Source: Geothermobacter hydrogeniphilus
Lineage (GTDB): Bacteria > Desulfobacterota > Desulfuromonadia > Desulfuromonadales > Geothermobacteraceae
NCBI RefSeq assembly: GCF_002093115.1
Contig: NZ_NAAD01000003.1
Span: 159,928 to 223,927 of the forward strand
Length of the DNA: 64,000 nucleotides
Direction: 5' to 3'
Position 1 is the first letter of the stretch. Every line of letters starts with the position of its first letter. The position numbers and the translations under genes are program-made. The notes below the pieces were generated by a model that did not search any database, was not told the origin of the DNA, and worked only from the letters and a program-made list of their open reading frames with translations. Of this stretch, positions 1 through 8,989 are shown in pieces.

Positions 1-81
1 GCCGAGACCGTCGTCGTTGAGATGGTCGATGGTAAGTTCGAGATGGTTGTCGCGGGGCTGTTTCGGTGCCGGTTTTTTCAC
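1..81 (-). CDS. RNA (uracil-5-)methyltransferase, TRAM-domain N-terminus (partial)
   Basis: Only the first 27 codons are in the window; the gene runs off the left edge. The frame starting at a GTG (81-79) reads KKPAPKQPRDNHLELTIDHL and continues NDDGLG, the beta-strand plus 'hxxDGxG' opening of a TRAM RNA-binding domain as found at the N-terminus of RlmD/TrmA-type 23S rRNA m5U methyltransferases. An AGGAG lies 7 nt before the GTG; an ATG two bases upstream is in another frame. TRAM also occurs in MiaB-like enzymes, but there it is C-terminal. Which family member this is cannot be decided from 27 residues. Confidence 0.5.
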   Translation of the reverse strand, partial: MKKPAPKQPRDNHLELTIDHLNDDGLG

Positions 82-361
82 TCATGGACTCCTGCTGAAA
101 TAGTCTCGGCGACCATAAGCCGAGCGGAACTCTCTGTCAATCGCCTTCCGCCCTTGACCACGGTGGTCAGGCGACCGTACACTGCGCCCTGCGGGCAGGT
201 GGATGGCAAGTTTTTCGTGCAGACCAACTGAGGATTAAAATCATCCCTCACTCTCCCTTTAAGCAAGGGGGAAACTTCACACTTTCGCTTTCCAAAGGGT
301 TGACGTGCTTGGCGTGCCTGGCGCCTTGGCGGCGGCTTTTATCGAGATCAGGATCAATCCA

Positions 362-1429
362 ATGAGCAGAACGACACGACAAATCCAGATAGGGGATGTC
401 AAGATCGGCGGCGGCGCCCCGGTTTCGGTGCAGTCGATGACCAATACCGATACCCGCGACAGCGCGGCGACCCTGGCGCAGATCGGGCGGCTGACGGATG
501 CCGGTTGCGAAATTGTCCGCTGTGCCGTCCCGGATGTCCCGGCGGCCGAGTCCCTGGCGGCGATCTGCGCCGGCAGCGCCATCCCGGTGATCGCCGACAT
601 CCATTTTGATTACCGGCTGGCGCTGAAGGCGGTGGAATCGGGGGTGGCGGGTCTGCGCATCAACCCCGGTAATATAGGCGAGCGCTGGAAAGTGCAGGAA
701 GTGGTCAGAGCCTGTGCCGAGAAGCGGCTGCCGATCCGTATCGGCGTCAATGCCGGTTCGCTGGAGAAGGACCTGTTGCGGAAGTATGGTCATCCGGGGG
801 CCGAGGCGATGGCGGAGAGCGCTCTCGGTCATATCCGCATCCTCGAAGAGCTGAATTACGACCAGATCAAGGTCAGTCTCAAAGCCTCCGATATCCGTCG
901 TACGGTCGAGGCCTACCGGCTGCTGGCGGCGCAGGTCGATTACCCGCTGCACATCGGTATCACCGAGGCCGGTACCCGTTTCAGCGGCACGGTCAAGAGC
1001 GCCGTCGGTCTCGGGGTGCTGCTCTACGAGGGCGTCGGTGATACCCTGCGGGTGTCCCTGACCGGCGACCCGGTCGAGGAGGTGCGGGTCGGTTTTGAAA
1101 TTCTCAAGAGTCTCGGCCTGCGTGAGCGGGGACCGGTCTTTATCAGCTGTCCGACCTGCGGCCGCTGCCAGATTGACCTGATCGAAACCGCCGAAGAGGT
1201 GGAAACGCGTCTCAGCGGTTTGCCGGTGCCGCTTACCATCGCCGTCATGGGGTGCGTGGTCAACGGCCCGGGGGAAGCGCGCGAGGCGGATCTCGGTATC
1301 GCCGGCGGCAAGGGGCAGGGGCTGCTGTTCCGCCGGGGTGAGATCGTTCGCAAGGTGCCACAGGCTGAGCTGGCCGACGCGCTGGTCGAAGAGGCTGAGC
1401 GGATGGCGGCGGAACGGCAGCGGTCCTGA
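362..1429 (+). CDS. ispG: 4-hydroxy-3-methylbut-2-en-1-yl diphosphate synthase (flavodoxin)
   Basis: 355 aa, full length for bacterial IspG/GcpE. It makes HMBPP from MEcPP in the MEP isoprenoid pathway, using a 4Fe-4S cluster. The N-terminal TIM-barrel half contains GGGAPVSVQSMTNTDT and the RINPGNIG signature; the C-terminal half has the three cluster cysteines in CPTCGRC (about residue 260) and GCVVNGPGEA (about 300). The frame is open further upstream (305), but the ATG at 362 matches the family N-terminus (MSRTTRQIQIGDVKIGGG) and has AGGA 9 nt upstream. It is followed by a 163 bp inverted-repeat element, so it is probably a single-gene transcript. Confidence 0.96.
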   Translation: MSRTTRQIQIGDVKIGGGAPVSVQSMTNTDTRDSAATLAQIGRLTDAGCEIVRCAVPDVPAAESLAAICAGSAIPVIADIHFDYRLALKAVESGVAGLRINPGNIGERWKVQEVVRACAEKRLPIRIGVNAGSLEKDLLRKYGHPGAEAMAESALGHIRILEELNYDQIKVSLKASDIRRTVEAYRLLAAQVDYPLHIGITEAGTRFSGTVKSAVGLGVLLYEGVGDTLRVSLTGDPVEEVRVGFEILKSLGLRERGPVFISCPTCGRCQIDLIETAEEVETRLSGLPVPLTIAVMGCVVNGPGEAREADLGIAGGKGQGLLFRRGEIVRKVPQAELADALVEEAERMAAERQRS

Positions 1430-1478
1430 CCGGCTCCGCTGGTGATCTTCTCAGCCTCTGCTATCCTTATGGAGATTA

Positions 1479-1641
1479 CCTGAATCAGTGAGTTCCTGTT
1501 GGATGGAGAGGGCAAGTGCTTGGCCTGAATGAGATTTCCGAAAATCTGAAGCGCACCCACCAGGTTCGCTGGTAATTTGGGGGAAACTCAGGCGGGTCAA
1601 TGGCTTGCGCTATCCGCCGACAAGGGGCTCACTGATTCAGG
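1479..1641. repeat. MITE-like inverted-repeat element, copy A1
   Basis: 163 bp segment bounded by perfect 14 bp inverted termini CCTGAATCAGTGAG (1479-1492) and its complement (1628-1641); pairing continues imperfectly inward, so the whole element can fold into a long hairpin. A near-identical copy in the opposite orientation lies at 53428-53589, and a single terminus at 26976-26989. It encodes nothing convincing; the open frame that enters the next gene from here is accidental. Confidence 0.85.
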
Positions 1642-1666
1642 GACTATCTTCTCGGGAGGAATACCC

Positions 1667-2506
1667 ATGGACTGGCAGAGCTTTTTCTCCGGGGACGCGT
1701 TTACTGACTACGTGATTCCCTGGGTGATCAACATCGGCCTGTCGGCTGCCGTTTTTATTGTCGGACGAATTGTCGTCGGCATCATCACCGGGTTGATGCG
1801 CAAGCTGCTGACCAAGGCGAAGATGGATGAAATCCTGGTCGATTTCATCTACTCGATAGCCCACGCGGCGCTGGTGCTGTTTGTTATCATCGCCGCCCTT
1901 GACCAACTCGGAGTCGATACCACATCACTGATCGCCCTGCTCGGCGCCGCCGGCCTGGCGGTCGGCCTGGCGATGAAGGATTCGCTGCAGAATTTTGCCG
2001 CCGGGGTGATGCTGATCATTTTTCGCCCCTTCCGGGCGGGGGATTATGTCGAGGTCGCCGGAACCGCGGGGACGGTTGAGAAGATCAGTATTTTCAGTAC
2101 CGTACTGAAAACCCCGGACAACTGCGAGGTCATCGTTCCCAACGGCAATATCTACGGGGACAACATCAAGAACTACGCGGCCCGCCCGACCCGGCGCATC
2201 GACCTGGAGTTCGGTATCGGTTACGAGGATGATATCCGGCAGGCTCGCGACATCATGTTGCGGCAGATCCGCGCTGATGAACGGATTCTCGAGGATCCTG
2301 AACCGGTGGTGGCGGTTGCCGAGCTGGCTGACAGCAGTGTCAATTTCGTCGTTCGGCCCTGGGTTGAAACCGCTGATTACTGGGCGGTTCGTTTTGACCT
2401 GATCGAAAAGATCAAGCTTGCCTTTGATGCCGAGGGCATCTCGATCCCCTATCCGCAGATGGATGTCCACCTCGAACAGTCCCGCGCTGCGGCGGTTGGA
2501 AGCTGA
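1667..2506 (+). CDS. MscS-family small-conductance mechanosensitive channel
   Basis: 279 aa. Three N-terminal membrane helices (about residues 18-40, 60-82, 85-110), the third being the pore-lining helix rich in Gly/Ala (LLGAAGLAVGLAMKDSLQNF), then the MscS beta domain (FRPFRAGDYVEVAG, VPNGNIYGDNIKNY) and a short C-terminal alpha/beta domain. It releases solutes on hypo-osmotic shock. The ATG at 1667 is chosen because GGGAGGA lies 6 nt upstream; a longer frame starts inside repeat A1. The stop overlaps the start of the next gene (TGATG), implying coupling to the glucokinase. Confidence 0.93.
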   Translation: MDWQSFFSGDAFTDYVIPWVINIGLSAAVFIVGRIVVGIITGLMRKLLTKAKMDEILVDFIYSIAHAALVLFVIIAALDQLGVDTTSLIALLGAAGLAVGLAMKDSLQNFAAGVMLIIFRPFRAGDYVEVAGTAGTVEKISIFSTVLKTPDNCEVIVPNGNIYGDNIKNYAARPTRRIDLEFGIGYEDDIRQARDIMLRQIRADERILEDPEPVVAVAELADSSVNFVVRPWVETADYWAVRFDLIEKIKLAFDAEGISIPYPQMDVHLEQSRAAAVGS

Positions 2507-3282
2507 TGGAGATTCTGGGTATCGATATCGGCGGCACCGGGATCAAGGCCGCGCCGGTCGATGTGGTCGGTGGTCGCCTGCTGTGCAAACGTCGTCGCCT
2601 GCTGACGCCGCAGCCGGCGACGCCGGCCGCGGTGGTGCGGACGGTGACGGAACTGGTGCGGAGTTTTTCCTGGAGCGGGCCGATCGGCTGTGGTTTTCCC
2701 GCGGTGGTTCGTAACGGCGTGGCCTTGTCGGCGGCCAACATCGACCGCTCCTGGGTCGGGGCCGATGCCGGGGCGCTGCTGTCGGAGGCGACCGGTTGCC
2801 CGGTGCGGCTGATCAATGATGCCGATGCCGCCGGGCTGGCCGAGATGCGTTTCGGAGCCGGGCGCGGCGTCGGCGGAACGGTGATCATGGTGACCATCGG
2901 CACCGGGCTCGGCTCGGCCCTGTTTCGTAACGGGGAACTGCTCCCCAACAGTGAACTCGGTCATCTCTATCTTGCCGACGGCACCATGGCCGAGCACTTT
3001 GCCTCCGCCCGTGTCCGCAAGGCGGAAGGGCTCTCCTGGCAGCAGTGGGCGGGGCGTTTCAGTCTGCACCTGCAGCAGCTGGAGCGGCTGCTCAATCCCG
3101 ATCTTTTCATTCTCGGCGGCGGCGGGAGTAGGAAATATACGGAGTTCATCGATCTGCTCAAGGTCGAAACGCCGGTCAGGGTGGCACGCCATTTCAATGA
3201 CGCCGGGATTGTCGGCGCTGCCCTGGCGGGATGCCCGGAAGCATTGCCAGACCGTGTCGCCAGTGGCATAATTCAGATCTGA
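2506..3282 (+). CDS. ppgK: polyphosphate glucokinase, ROK family
   Basis: 258 aa sugar kinase of the ASKHA fold. Phosphate-1 motif GIDIGGTGIKAAPVD (residues 4-18), catalytic Asp in INDADAAGLAE, phosphate-2 motif TIGTGLGSALF followed by GELLPNSELGHL, which is typical of polyphosphate/ATP-dependent glucokinases rather than ATP-only ROK kinases, and the adenosine motif FILGGGGSRKY. It phosphorylates glucose to glucose-6-phosphate, probably with polyphosphate. The ROK zinc-binding CxCGxxGC motif is absent, as usual in PPGK. Start codon overlaps the mscS stop. Confidence 0.88.
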   Translation: MEILGIDIGGTGIKAAPVDVVGGRLLCKRRRLLTPQPATPAAVVRTVTELVRSFSWSGPIGCGFPAVVRNGVALSAANIDRSWVGADAGALLSEATGCPVRLINDADAAGLAEMRFGAGRGVGGTVIMVTIGTGLGSALFRNGELLPNSELGHLYLADGTMAEHFASARVRKAEGLSWQQWAGRFSLHLQQLERLLNPDLFILGGGGSRKYTEFIDLLKVETPVRVARHFNDAGIVGAALAGCPEALPDRVASGIIQI

Positions 3283-3341
3283 ATATCGTGACTTTGCGGG
3301 TTCGAGGTTGTCCCCCCGGATATTCTCTCTATGGAGGTTCG

Positions 3342-3881
3342 ATGCGCCTGCTTCTCGTTATCCTTGTTCTCTGCGGTTCTGTTGTTTCCAGTCCGGCGGC
3401 CGAAACCGCGGTCACGGCCGACCAGGTGGTGACCCGCTTCCTGCAGCGGGACTTCATCGGCAGTCGTCTGACGCCGGAGGAATGGAAAACCAACATCGCC
3501 ACCCTGGTTGGTTGGCAGACGGAGCCCGACTGGGCGGTGCTGGTGGTGGTGGAGAGCTATCGGGCCAAGCCGGTCCAGCGCGCTCCCGACGGGCTCCGTG
3601 CCGTGGTTGAATACCGGGTTCTCGGCGAACTGCTTGACGGGCAGTGGATTCCGCGCAAGAAGAGTCCTGAACTGCAGCGGGTCAACTTTCTGCTCGACCG
3701 GCAGGATGGGCGATGGCAGGTGAAACGGCCGGTTCAGCCGCCGCATATTTCCCTTGCCACGGCGATTCGACAGCTTGAAGTCGCCGCCGGTGAGTTTCAG
3801 CAGGCCGGCCGCCAGGCGATGCTGCAGCAGTCTCTGCAGCAACTGCGGGCGCTGCGGGACGCGGGGTCATCGGGATCATAA
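3342..3881 (+). CDS. hypothetical secreted protein
   Basis: 179 aa. Starts at ATG 3342 with GGAGG 3 nt before GTTCG; the first ~20 residues (MRLLLVILVLCGSVVSSPAA) are a classical Sec signal peptide with an AxA-like cleavage site. The mature part is a mixed alpha/beta domain (WAVLVVVESYRAKPVQ, VNFLLDRQDGRWQVKRP: the pattern of NTF2/SnoaL-like periplasmic domains) followed by a Gln-rich helix (FQQAGRQAMLQQSLQQLRAL). I do not recognise the family. It lies 59 bp after ppgK on the same strand and may be cotranscribed. Confidence 0.75.
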   Translation: MRLLLVILVLCGSVVSSPAAETAVTADQVVTRFLQRDFIGSRLTPEEWKTNIATLVGWQTEPDWAVLVVVESYRAKPVQRAPDGLRAVVEYRVLGELLDGQWIPRKKSPELQRVNFLLDRQDGRWQVKRPVQPPHISLATAIRQLEVAAGEFQQAGRQAMLQQSLQQLRALRDAGSSGS

Positions 3882-4030
3882 CGTCCCGAAGGAAGGTTTC
3901 CAGGCTTGTGCCTGAAGCCGTTGATGCCGGACTTGATTCAGGTCACGGGTCGTGAATTCGTCTTCTTTGCGATTGATATTCCAATCTGTTATCGGGAGGT
4001 TCGTCACTGTTATCCGAGGAGAGGTGCAAA

Positions 4031-4417
4031 ATGGCTGTACAGAAGTTGATCGATGATTTGAAAAACGGCAGTGGTATCAAACGTTCCCGGGCCGCGGCCG
4101 AATTGGGCCACTGCGGTGATCTCGCCGCCGCCGCCGCCCTGATCGGCGCCCTCGAGGATACCAATGCCACGGTACGCAGCAATGCCACCTTCGCTCTCGG
4201 TGAACTGGGGGTGCGTGAAGCCGTGCCGCAACTGGTCCCGATGCTGAAAGATGGCGATGAGTGGGTCCGCAAGAGCGCGGCCAAGGCTCTCGGGCTACTG
4301 AAGGCCGAAGAGGCACTGCCGCACCTGGAAGCGGCCCTGGAGGATCCCTCGGACATTGTTCGCAGCAATGTCAGCCGCAGCCTGGAGCAGATTCGCAGCA
4401 GCATGTCGGGTTCTTGA
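4031..4417 (+). CDS. HEAT-repeat protein
   Basis: 128 aa made of three to four HEAT/PBS-lyase-type repeats of about 31 residues (SRAAAELGHCGDLAAAAALI, SNATFALGELGVREAVPQLV, KSAAKALGLLKAEEALPHLE, and a final partial SNVSRSLEQI). Such solenoids serve as protein-binding scaffolds; no catalytic residues are seen. Good Shine-Dalgarno (GAGGAGAGG) upstream. About 90 bp upstream is a weak Fnr/HcpR-like dyad TTGATTCAGGTCA (3933-3945) resembling the one before the ScdA-like operon at 21.6 kb. Confidence 0.85.
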   Translation: MAVQKLIDDLKNGSGIKRSRAAAELGHCGDLAAAAALIGALEDTNATVRSNATFALGELGVREAVPQLVPMLKDGDEWVRKSAAKALGLLKAEEALPHLEAALEDPSDIVRSNVSRSLEQIRSSMSGS

Positions 4418-4583
4418 TCTTTTTTAATTTTATCGTATGATAGCAGCACGCTGAATCGTTTCCGGTGCAACATGGAGGTTGGACCTGAACCCTCAGGTTC
4501 AGGTTGGAAATAAGCCGCGAAAGGAGGGGTGGAGAATTGCCGGAGGCGGTTCCATTCAACCCTTTTCATGGAGGAAAAGAACG

Positions 4584-4883
4584 ATGAAACGTCTGTTTGT
4601 TGCTGTGTTGCTGGTTGTGTCGAGCCTGTTCGTTTTCAGCCTGCCGGCTGGTGCCGCCGAGGTGCCGTTGCAGGCTCAGGTCAAGACCGGCGCTGTCAAT
4701 GTCAATGTCGCTACGACCAGGGAATTGCAGAAGTTGCCCGGAGTCGGCAAGGTGACCGCTGAGCGGATTGTCGCCTTCAGGGACGCCAACGGCCCTTTTG
4801 CTTCGGTCGATGCCCTGGTCAAGGTCCAGGGGATTGGCAGAAAAACGCTGGAAAAGATTCGTCCGCTGGTGGTGGTTGAGTAA
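4584..4883 (+). CDS. ComEA-like helix-hairpin-helix DNA-binding protein, secreted
   Basis: 99 aa: Sec signal peptide (about 24 residues, ending AGAAE) followed by a ComEA-type double HhH domain (VNVNVATTRELQKLPGVGKV ... ASVDALVKVQGIGRKTLEKI). In naturally competent bacteria ComEA binds incoming DNA in the periplasm; short signal-peptide forms are common in Deltaproteobacteria. Here the usual leading INxNTA reads VNVNVA. Start at ATG 4584 with GGAGG upstream. Followed by a strong rho-independent terminator. Confidence 0.88.
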   Translation: MKRLFVAVLLVVSSLFVFSLPAGAAEVPLQAQVKTGAVNVNVATTRELQKLPGVGKVTAERIVAFRDANGPFASVDALVKVQGIGRKTLEKIRPLVVVE

Positions 4884-4921
4884 TTCTGACTTCCTGTCCG
4901 GTTTTCCATCAAACGGAGCAG

Positions 4922-4949
4922 AGCCCGCCGGGCAACCGGCGGGCTTTTT
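4922..4949 (+). terminator. rho-independent terminator after comEA-like gene
   Basis: Perfect 10 bp stem (AGCCCGCCGG / CCGGCGGGCT) with GCAA tetraloop, followed directly by a run of T, 39 bp after the stop codon. Confidence 0.93.
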
Positions 4950-5023
4950 CAATAAAATGTAAGCGGTGAGATGTTTTTTGAGATTTTTTTGAGATGGCGA
5001 GGCTATACTCGCAACTTCTTTCT

Positions 5024-5152
5024 GTTGATGGCGTCGCAAAAACTCACCAGCAGCTGCGTTGCTGCGTTTGTCTCGCTGCTTCAACGTACGTAAATACGCC
5101 TCATTGCTCGACAATCGCGCGCCTTGCTGCTGGCGCTTTTTGCTTAGCCAAC
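5024..5152. repeat. ~120 bp palindromic repeat, family P, copy P1 (divergent)
   Basis: Begins TTGATGGCGTCGCAAAAACTC and ends in GCGCTTTTTGCTTAGCC. Its reverse complement matches 56427-56551 (P6). Shares the architecture of P2-P5: outer arms (CGGCTGAGCAAAAA-type), inner arms with GCGTTG / CGCCTTGCAT, and a central GTACG palindrome. Confidence 0.75.
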
Positions 5153-5209
5153 ACTCTTGATGCTTTTTGCGAAAGCATCTTCTGTTCAGCCGGTCGAGGT
5201 GTTTTTTTC

Positions 5210-5992
5210 ATGCAGTATGAAACCAGGGCACGCTCCATCTTCAAGGCCCTTTCGTGGCGCACCTGGGCCACCATCACCACGGCGGTCATCGTCTTCGCCT
5301 TTACCGGACGGTTCGCCCTGGCGCTGACCGTCGGCGCCCTGGAAGTTGTCGCCAAGATGGCGCTCTATTTTTTTCACGAGCGCCTGTGGCAGAAGATCCG
5401 CTGGGGGAAGAAAGAGGTGCCGGCCTTTGTCCTCTGGTTTACCGGTCTGCCCGCCTCCGGTAAAAAAGCCGTGGCCGACAGAGTGTACCAGCTGCTGAAA
5501 GACCGGGGGCTCAAGGTTGAACGTCTCGACAGCCGTGATGTCCGCCCCCTTTTCCCCGAAACCGGCTTCTCTCCGCCCGAGGTCAACCGCCACGTCAAGC
5601 GCTCCGGCCACCTCTGCGCGATGCTGGAAAAGAACGGGGTCAGCGTGGTCGCGTCCTTTGTTTCTCCCTACCGTGAAAGTCGTGAATTCGCCCGGCGGAT
5701 GGCCGCGACCTTTGTCGAGGTTCACATGCGTTCGACGCCGGAGGCCTGTATGAAGCGGGACAGCAAGGGGCACTACGCCAGAGCCCAAAGAGGAGAATTC
5801 AAATATTTCCCCGGCGTGGATGTCGCCTATGAGCAGCCGCGGCAGCCGGAAATCGTGATCGATGTGGAGCAGACCCCTGCCGAGAGAGCCGCGGAGCAGG
5901 TGCTTGACTACCTGAAGAAGCATGTCCTGGTCGAAGGCCGACGGGTGAAGAAGGCGCCGGCAGCGGCCGAAGTTTCTTTCGATGAATCCTGA
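5210..5992 (+). CDS. DUF2061-APS kinase-like fusion with degenerate P-loop
   Basis: 260 aa. Residues 1-67 match the DUF2061 membrane module (two helices; SWRTWATITTAVIVFAFTGR, YFFHERLWQKIRWGKK). Residues 72-240 are an adenylylsulfate kinase-like P-loop domain (VLWFTGLPASGKKAVADRVY). In an active kinase the loop ends GKS/T-T; here it is GKKA, and the DGDNVR substrate motif has become DSRDVR, while KRDSKGHYARA and FPGVDVAYEQP keep the fold. With an intact APS kinase present in CysNC downstream, this is more likely a regulatory or structural paralogue than an active kinase. Start ATG 5210; no strong RBS. Confidence 0.8.
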   Translation: MQYETRARSIFKALSWRTWATITTAVIVFAFTGRFALALTVGALEVVAKMALYFFHERLWQKIRWGKKEVPAFVLWFTGLPASGKKAVADRVYQLLKDRGLKVERLDSRDVRPLFPETGFSPPEVNRHVKRSGHLCAMLEKNGVSVVASFVSPYRESREFARRMAATFVEVHMRSTPEACMKRDSKGHYARAQRGEFKYFPGVDVAYEQPRQPEIVIDVEQTPAERAAEQVLDYLKKHVLVEGRRVKKAPAAAEVSFDES

Positions 5993-6037
5993 CCATCACA
6001 TCGTCAACTCATATATGAAAGAGTGGAAAGTTATTTT

Positions 6038-6937
6038 ATGAACCAGACCCACCTGCGCCAGCTGGAAGCGGAAAGTATCCATATCATGCGCGAGGTCGCC
6101 GCGGTTTTCGAAAACCCGGTGATGCTCTACTCCATCGGCAAAGATTCCTCGGTGATGCTGCACCTGGCCCGCAAGGCCTTTCATCCCGGGAAGCTGCCCT
6201 TCCCGCTGATGCATGTCGACACCACCTGGAAGTTCCGTGAGATGATCGCGTTTCGGGAGCGGATGGCGGCCGAGCATGGTTTTGAACTGCTGGTTCATAC
6301 CAACCTGGAGGGTGTTGAACGGGGGATTTCTCCCTTCACCCACGGCAGCGCCCTCTACACTGACGTGATGAAGACCGAGGGGTTGAAGCAGGCGCTTGAC
6401 AAGTACGGCTTCGATGCCGCCTTCGGCGGCGCGCGGCGGGACGAGGAAAAGTCGCGCGCCAAGGAACGGATCTTTTCCTTCCGCAGCGCCAATCACCGCT
6501 GGGATCCGAAGAACCAGCGACCCGAATTGTGGAATCTCTACAACACCCGGGTCGCTCCGGGCGAGAGCATCCGTGTTTTTCCGCTCTCCAACTGGACCGA
6601 ACTGGATATCTGGCAGTACATCTATCTTGAGCAGATTCCCATCGTGCCGCTCTACTACGCCAAGGTCAGGCCGGTACTGGAACGGGAAGGCATGCTGATT
6701 CTCGCCGATGATGACCGTCTCGAACTGAAGCCGGGCGAAAAGATCGTCGAAAAGTCAGTCCGTTTCCGTACCCTCGGCTGCTACCCGCTGACCGGAGCCG
6801 TCGAATCGACCGCCGCCACCCTGCCGGAAATCATCCAGGAAATGCTGCTGACCCGCACCTCGGAACGCCAGGGGCGCGCCATCGATCACGACCAGGCCGG
6901 CAGCATGGAGAAGAAGAAGCAGGAAGGGTATTTTTAA
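6038..6937 (+). CDS. cysD: sulfate adenylyltransferase small subunit
   Basis: 299 aa, normal CysD length. PAPS-reductase-like fold with the PP-loop pyrophosphatase motif [18 protein letters not shown] (about residue 29) and the conserved [20 protein letters not shown] block. With CysN it adenylylates sulfate to APS. An in-frame GTG at 6023 is possible, but ATG 6038 gives the family start [10 protein letters not shown]. 120 bp upstream of cysNC; the gap contains an inverted heptamer repeat. Confidence 0.96.
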   Translation: MNQTHLRQLEAESIHIMREVAAVFENPVMLYSIGKDSSVMLHLARKAFHPGKLPFPLMHVDTTWKFREMIAFRERMAAEHGFELLVHTNLEGVERGISPFTHGSALYTDVMKTEGLKQALDKYGFDAAFGGARRDEEKSRAKERIFSFRSANHRWDPKNQRPELWNLYNTRVAPGESIRVFPLSNWTELDIWQYIYLEQIPIVPLYYAKVRPVLEREGMLILADDDRLELKPGEKIVEKSVRFRTLGCYPLTGAVESTAATLPEIIQEMLLTRTSERQGRAIDHDQAGSMEKKKQEGYF

Positions 6938-6943
6938 AAGCAA

Positions 6944-7043
6944 AAGCGGCTAAAGGTTACATACCACATCGGCTAAAGGCCAAAGGTTAAAGGTCGAAAG
7001 GAGCCGGTTATCCCCTTAGCCTTTAGCCCTTCGCCCTTAGCCG
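6944..7043. repeat. inverted array of degenerate heptamers between cysD and cysNC
   Basis: Left half: GGCTAAA/GGCCAAA/GGTTAAA/GGTCGAAA units; right half: CTTAGCC/TTTAGCC/CTTCGCC/CTTAGCC. The halves are complementary and would form a long imperfect hairpin in the intercistronic mRNA. Same class as the heptamer arrays at 10.8, 16.8 and 62.6 kb. Confidence 0.75.
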
Positions 7044-7057
7044 CACTTGAGGAACTT

Positions 7058-8989
7058 ATGAACAACCAATCCGTACTGATCGCCGAAGATATTCACGCTT
7101 ACCTGAAAGCCCAGGAAGAAAAATCGATGCTGCGCTTCATTACCTGCGGCAGCGTCGATGACGGCAAGTCGACCCTGATCGGGCGGCTGCTGTGGGATTC
7201 GAAGCTGGTCTTCGAGGACCACCTGGCAGCGCTGGAAGCCGACAGCAAACGGATCGGCACCCAGGGGGACGAGATCGATTATGCGCTGCTGCTCGACGGC
7301 CTGCAGGCCGAGCGGGAACAGGGGATCACCATCGATGTCGCCTACCGCTTCTTTTCCACCGACAAGCGCAAGTTCATCGTCGCCGACACCCCGGGGCATG
7401 AACAGTACACCCGCAACATGGTCACCGGCGCCTCGACCGCACAGCTGGCGGTGATCCTGGTTGACGCCCGCAAGGGCGTGCTGACCCAGACCCGGCGTCA
7501 CAGTTTCCTGGTGTCGCTGGTGGGGATCCGCAAGGTTGTGCTGGCGATTAACAAGATGGACCTGGTCGACTATCGTGAAGAGACCTACAAAACCATCTGC
7601 GCCGACTACCGGCAGTTCGCTGCCGAACTCGGTTTCGAGGAGATGACCTGCATCCCGATCTCGGCTCTTAAGGGGGACAACATCATCCACCCCGGGGAGA
7701 ATATGCCCTGGTACGACGGCCCGACGCTGATGCACGCCCTGGAGACGGTCGCGGTCGGCGACCGGGCGGTGGAACTGCCGTTCCGCATGCCGGTGCAGTG
7801 GGTCAACCGGCCCAATCTTGATTTCCGGGGATTTTCCGGCACCATCGCCTCAGGCCGCATTTTGCCGGGAGACCGGATCGTCGTGCCCGGATCGGGACAG
7901 ACCAGCCGCATCCGACGCATCGTCACCATGGACGGAGACCTGGACCAGGCGGTTGCCGGACAGGCGGTCACCCTCTGCCTCGAAGACGAGATCGATATCA
8001 GCCGCGGTGACCTGCTGGCCGATGCCGAGGCGCGGCCTGTTCATGCCGACCAGTTCCAGGCGCACCTGGTCTGGATGCACGAGGACGCCCTGCTGCCGGG
8101 ACGCAGCTACCTGCTCAAGACCGGCGCCAGTCTGGTGACCGCCCAGATCGGCGAGTTGAAATACCGCGTCGACGTCAACAGTCTTGAACATCAGCCGTGC
8201 AAGACCCTGGCGCTCAACGAGATCGGCGTCTGCAACCTCGCCCTGGATCGTGCTGTCTCCTTCGATCCCTACAAGGAGAACCGCGGCACCGGCAATTTCA
8301 TTCTCATCGACCGCCTGACCAACGCCACCGTCGGTGCCGGAATGATCGATCATCCGCTGCGCCGCGCCAGCAATATTCACTGGCAGTCGATCGATGTCAA
8401 CAAAGACTCCCGCGCCGCCATCAAGGGGCAGAAACCCTGTGTCCTCTGGTTCACCGGGCTTTCCGGCGCCGGCAAGTCGACCATTGCCAACCTGGTGGAA
8501 AAGAAACTGCATGCCCTCGGTCGTCATACCTACCTGCTCGACGGCGACAATGTCCGCCATGGTCTGAACAAGGATCTCGGTTTTACCGACGCTGACCGGG
8601 TGGAGAACATCCGCCGTATCGCCGAGGCGGCCCGACTCTTCGTCGATGCCGGGATCATCGTCCTGACCGCTTTCATCTCCCCGTTTCGCAGTGAGCGAAA
8701 GATGGCCCGTGACCTGCTGGAGGAGGGCGAATTCATCGAGGTTTTTGTCGACACCCCGCTTGAAGTCTGTGAACAGCGCGATCCCAAGGGGCTCTACAAG
8801 AAGGCCCGTTCCGGCCAGTTGCCGAATTTCACCGGCATCGACTCGGCCTACGAACCGCCGGAAAATGCCGAAATGGTGATCGATACCCGGGAAAAGCCGG
8901 CCGAAGAGATCGCCGAAGAGATTGTCAAGCGGCTGCTCGGCGATGAATTGCTCGGCGAGCAGCGCGACGGAACCTTGTGGCAGTCATGA
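7058..8989 (+). CDS. cysNC: bifunctional sulfate adenylyltransferase large subunit / APS kinase
   Basis: 643 aa fusion. Residues 20-440: CysN GTPase with GSVDDGKST (G1), TPGHEQY (G3) and NKMD (G4), then beta-barrel domains. Residues 445-640: APS kinase CysC with intact P-loop [19 protein letters not shown] and [13 protein letters not shown]. It uses GTP hydrolysis to drive APS synthesis with CysD, then phosphorylates APS to PAPS. GAGGAAC precedes the ATG. The stop overlaps the cysQ start. With galE next door the PAPS may feed either assimilation or sulfation; no PAPS/APS reductase lies in the window. Confidence 0.96.
   Translation: MNNQSVLIAEDIHAYLKAQEEKSMLRFITCGSVDDGKSTLIGRLLWDSKLVFEDHLAALEADSKRIGTQGDEIDYALLLDGLQAEREQGITIDVAYRFFSTDKRKFIVADTPGHEQYTRNMVTGASTAQLAVILVDARKGVLTQTRRHSFLVSLVGIRKVVLAINKMDLVDYREETYKTICADYRQFAAELGFEEMTCIPISALKGDNIIHPGENMPWYDGPTLMHALETVAVGDRAVELPFRMPVQWVNRPNLDFRGFSGTIASGRILPGDRIVVPGSGQTSRIRRIVTMDGDLDQAVAGQAVTLCLEDEIDISRGDLLADAEARPVHADQFQAHLVWMHEDALLPGRSYLLKTGASLVTAQIGELKYRVDVNSLEHQPCKTLALNEIGVCNLALDRAVSFDPYKENRGTGNFILIDRLTNATVGAGMIDHPLRRASNIHWQSIDVNKDSRAAIKGQKPCVLWFTGLSGAGKSTIANLVEKKLHALGRHTYLLDGDNVRHGLNKDLGFTDADRVENIRRIAEAARLFVDAGIIVLTAFISPFRSERKMARDLLEEGEFIEVFVDTPLEVCEQRDPKGLYKKARSGQLPNFTGIDSAYEPPENAEMVIDTREKPAEEIAEEIVKRLLGDELLGEQRDGTLWQS

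Noticed and set aside
1577..1666. Longer MscS N-terminus
   Set aside because: The added codons lie in repeat A1; a strong RBS supports ATG 1667.
4440..4583. Riboswitch before the ComEA-like gene
   Set aside because: Contains a small palindrome (CCTGAACCCTCAGGTTCAGG) and purine-rich stretches, but I could not match c-di-GMP or other known riboswitch cores.
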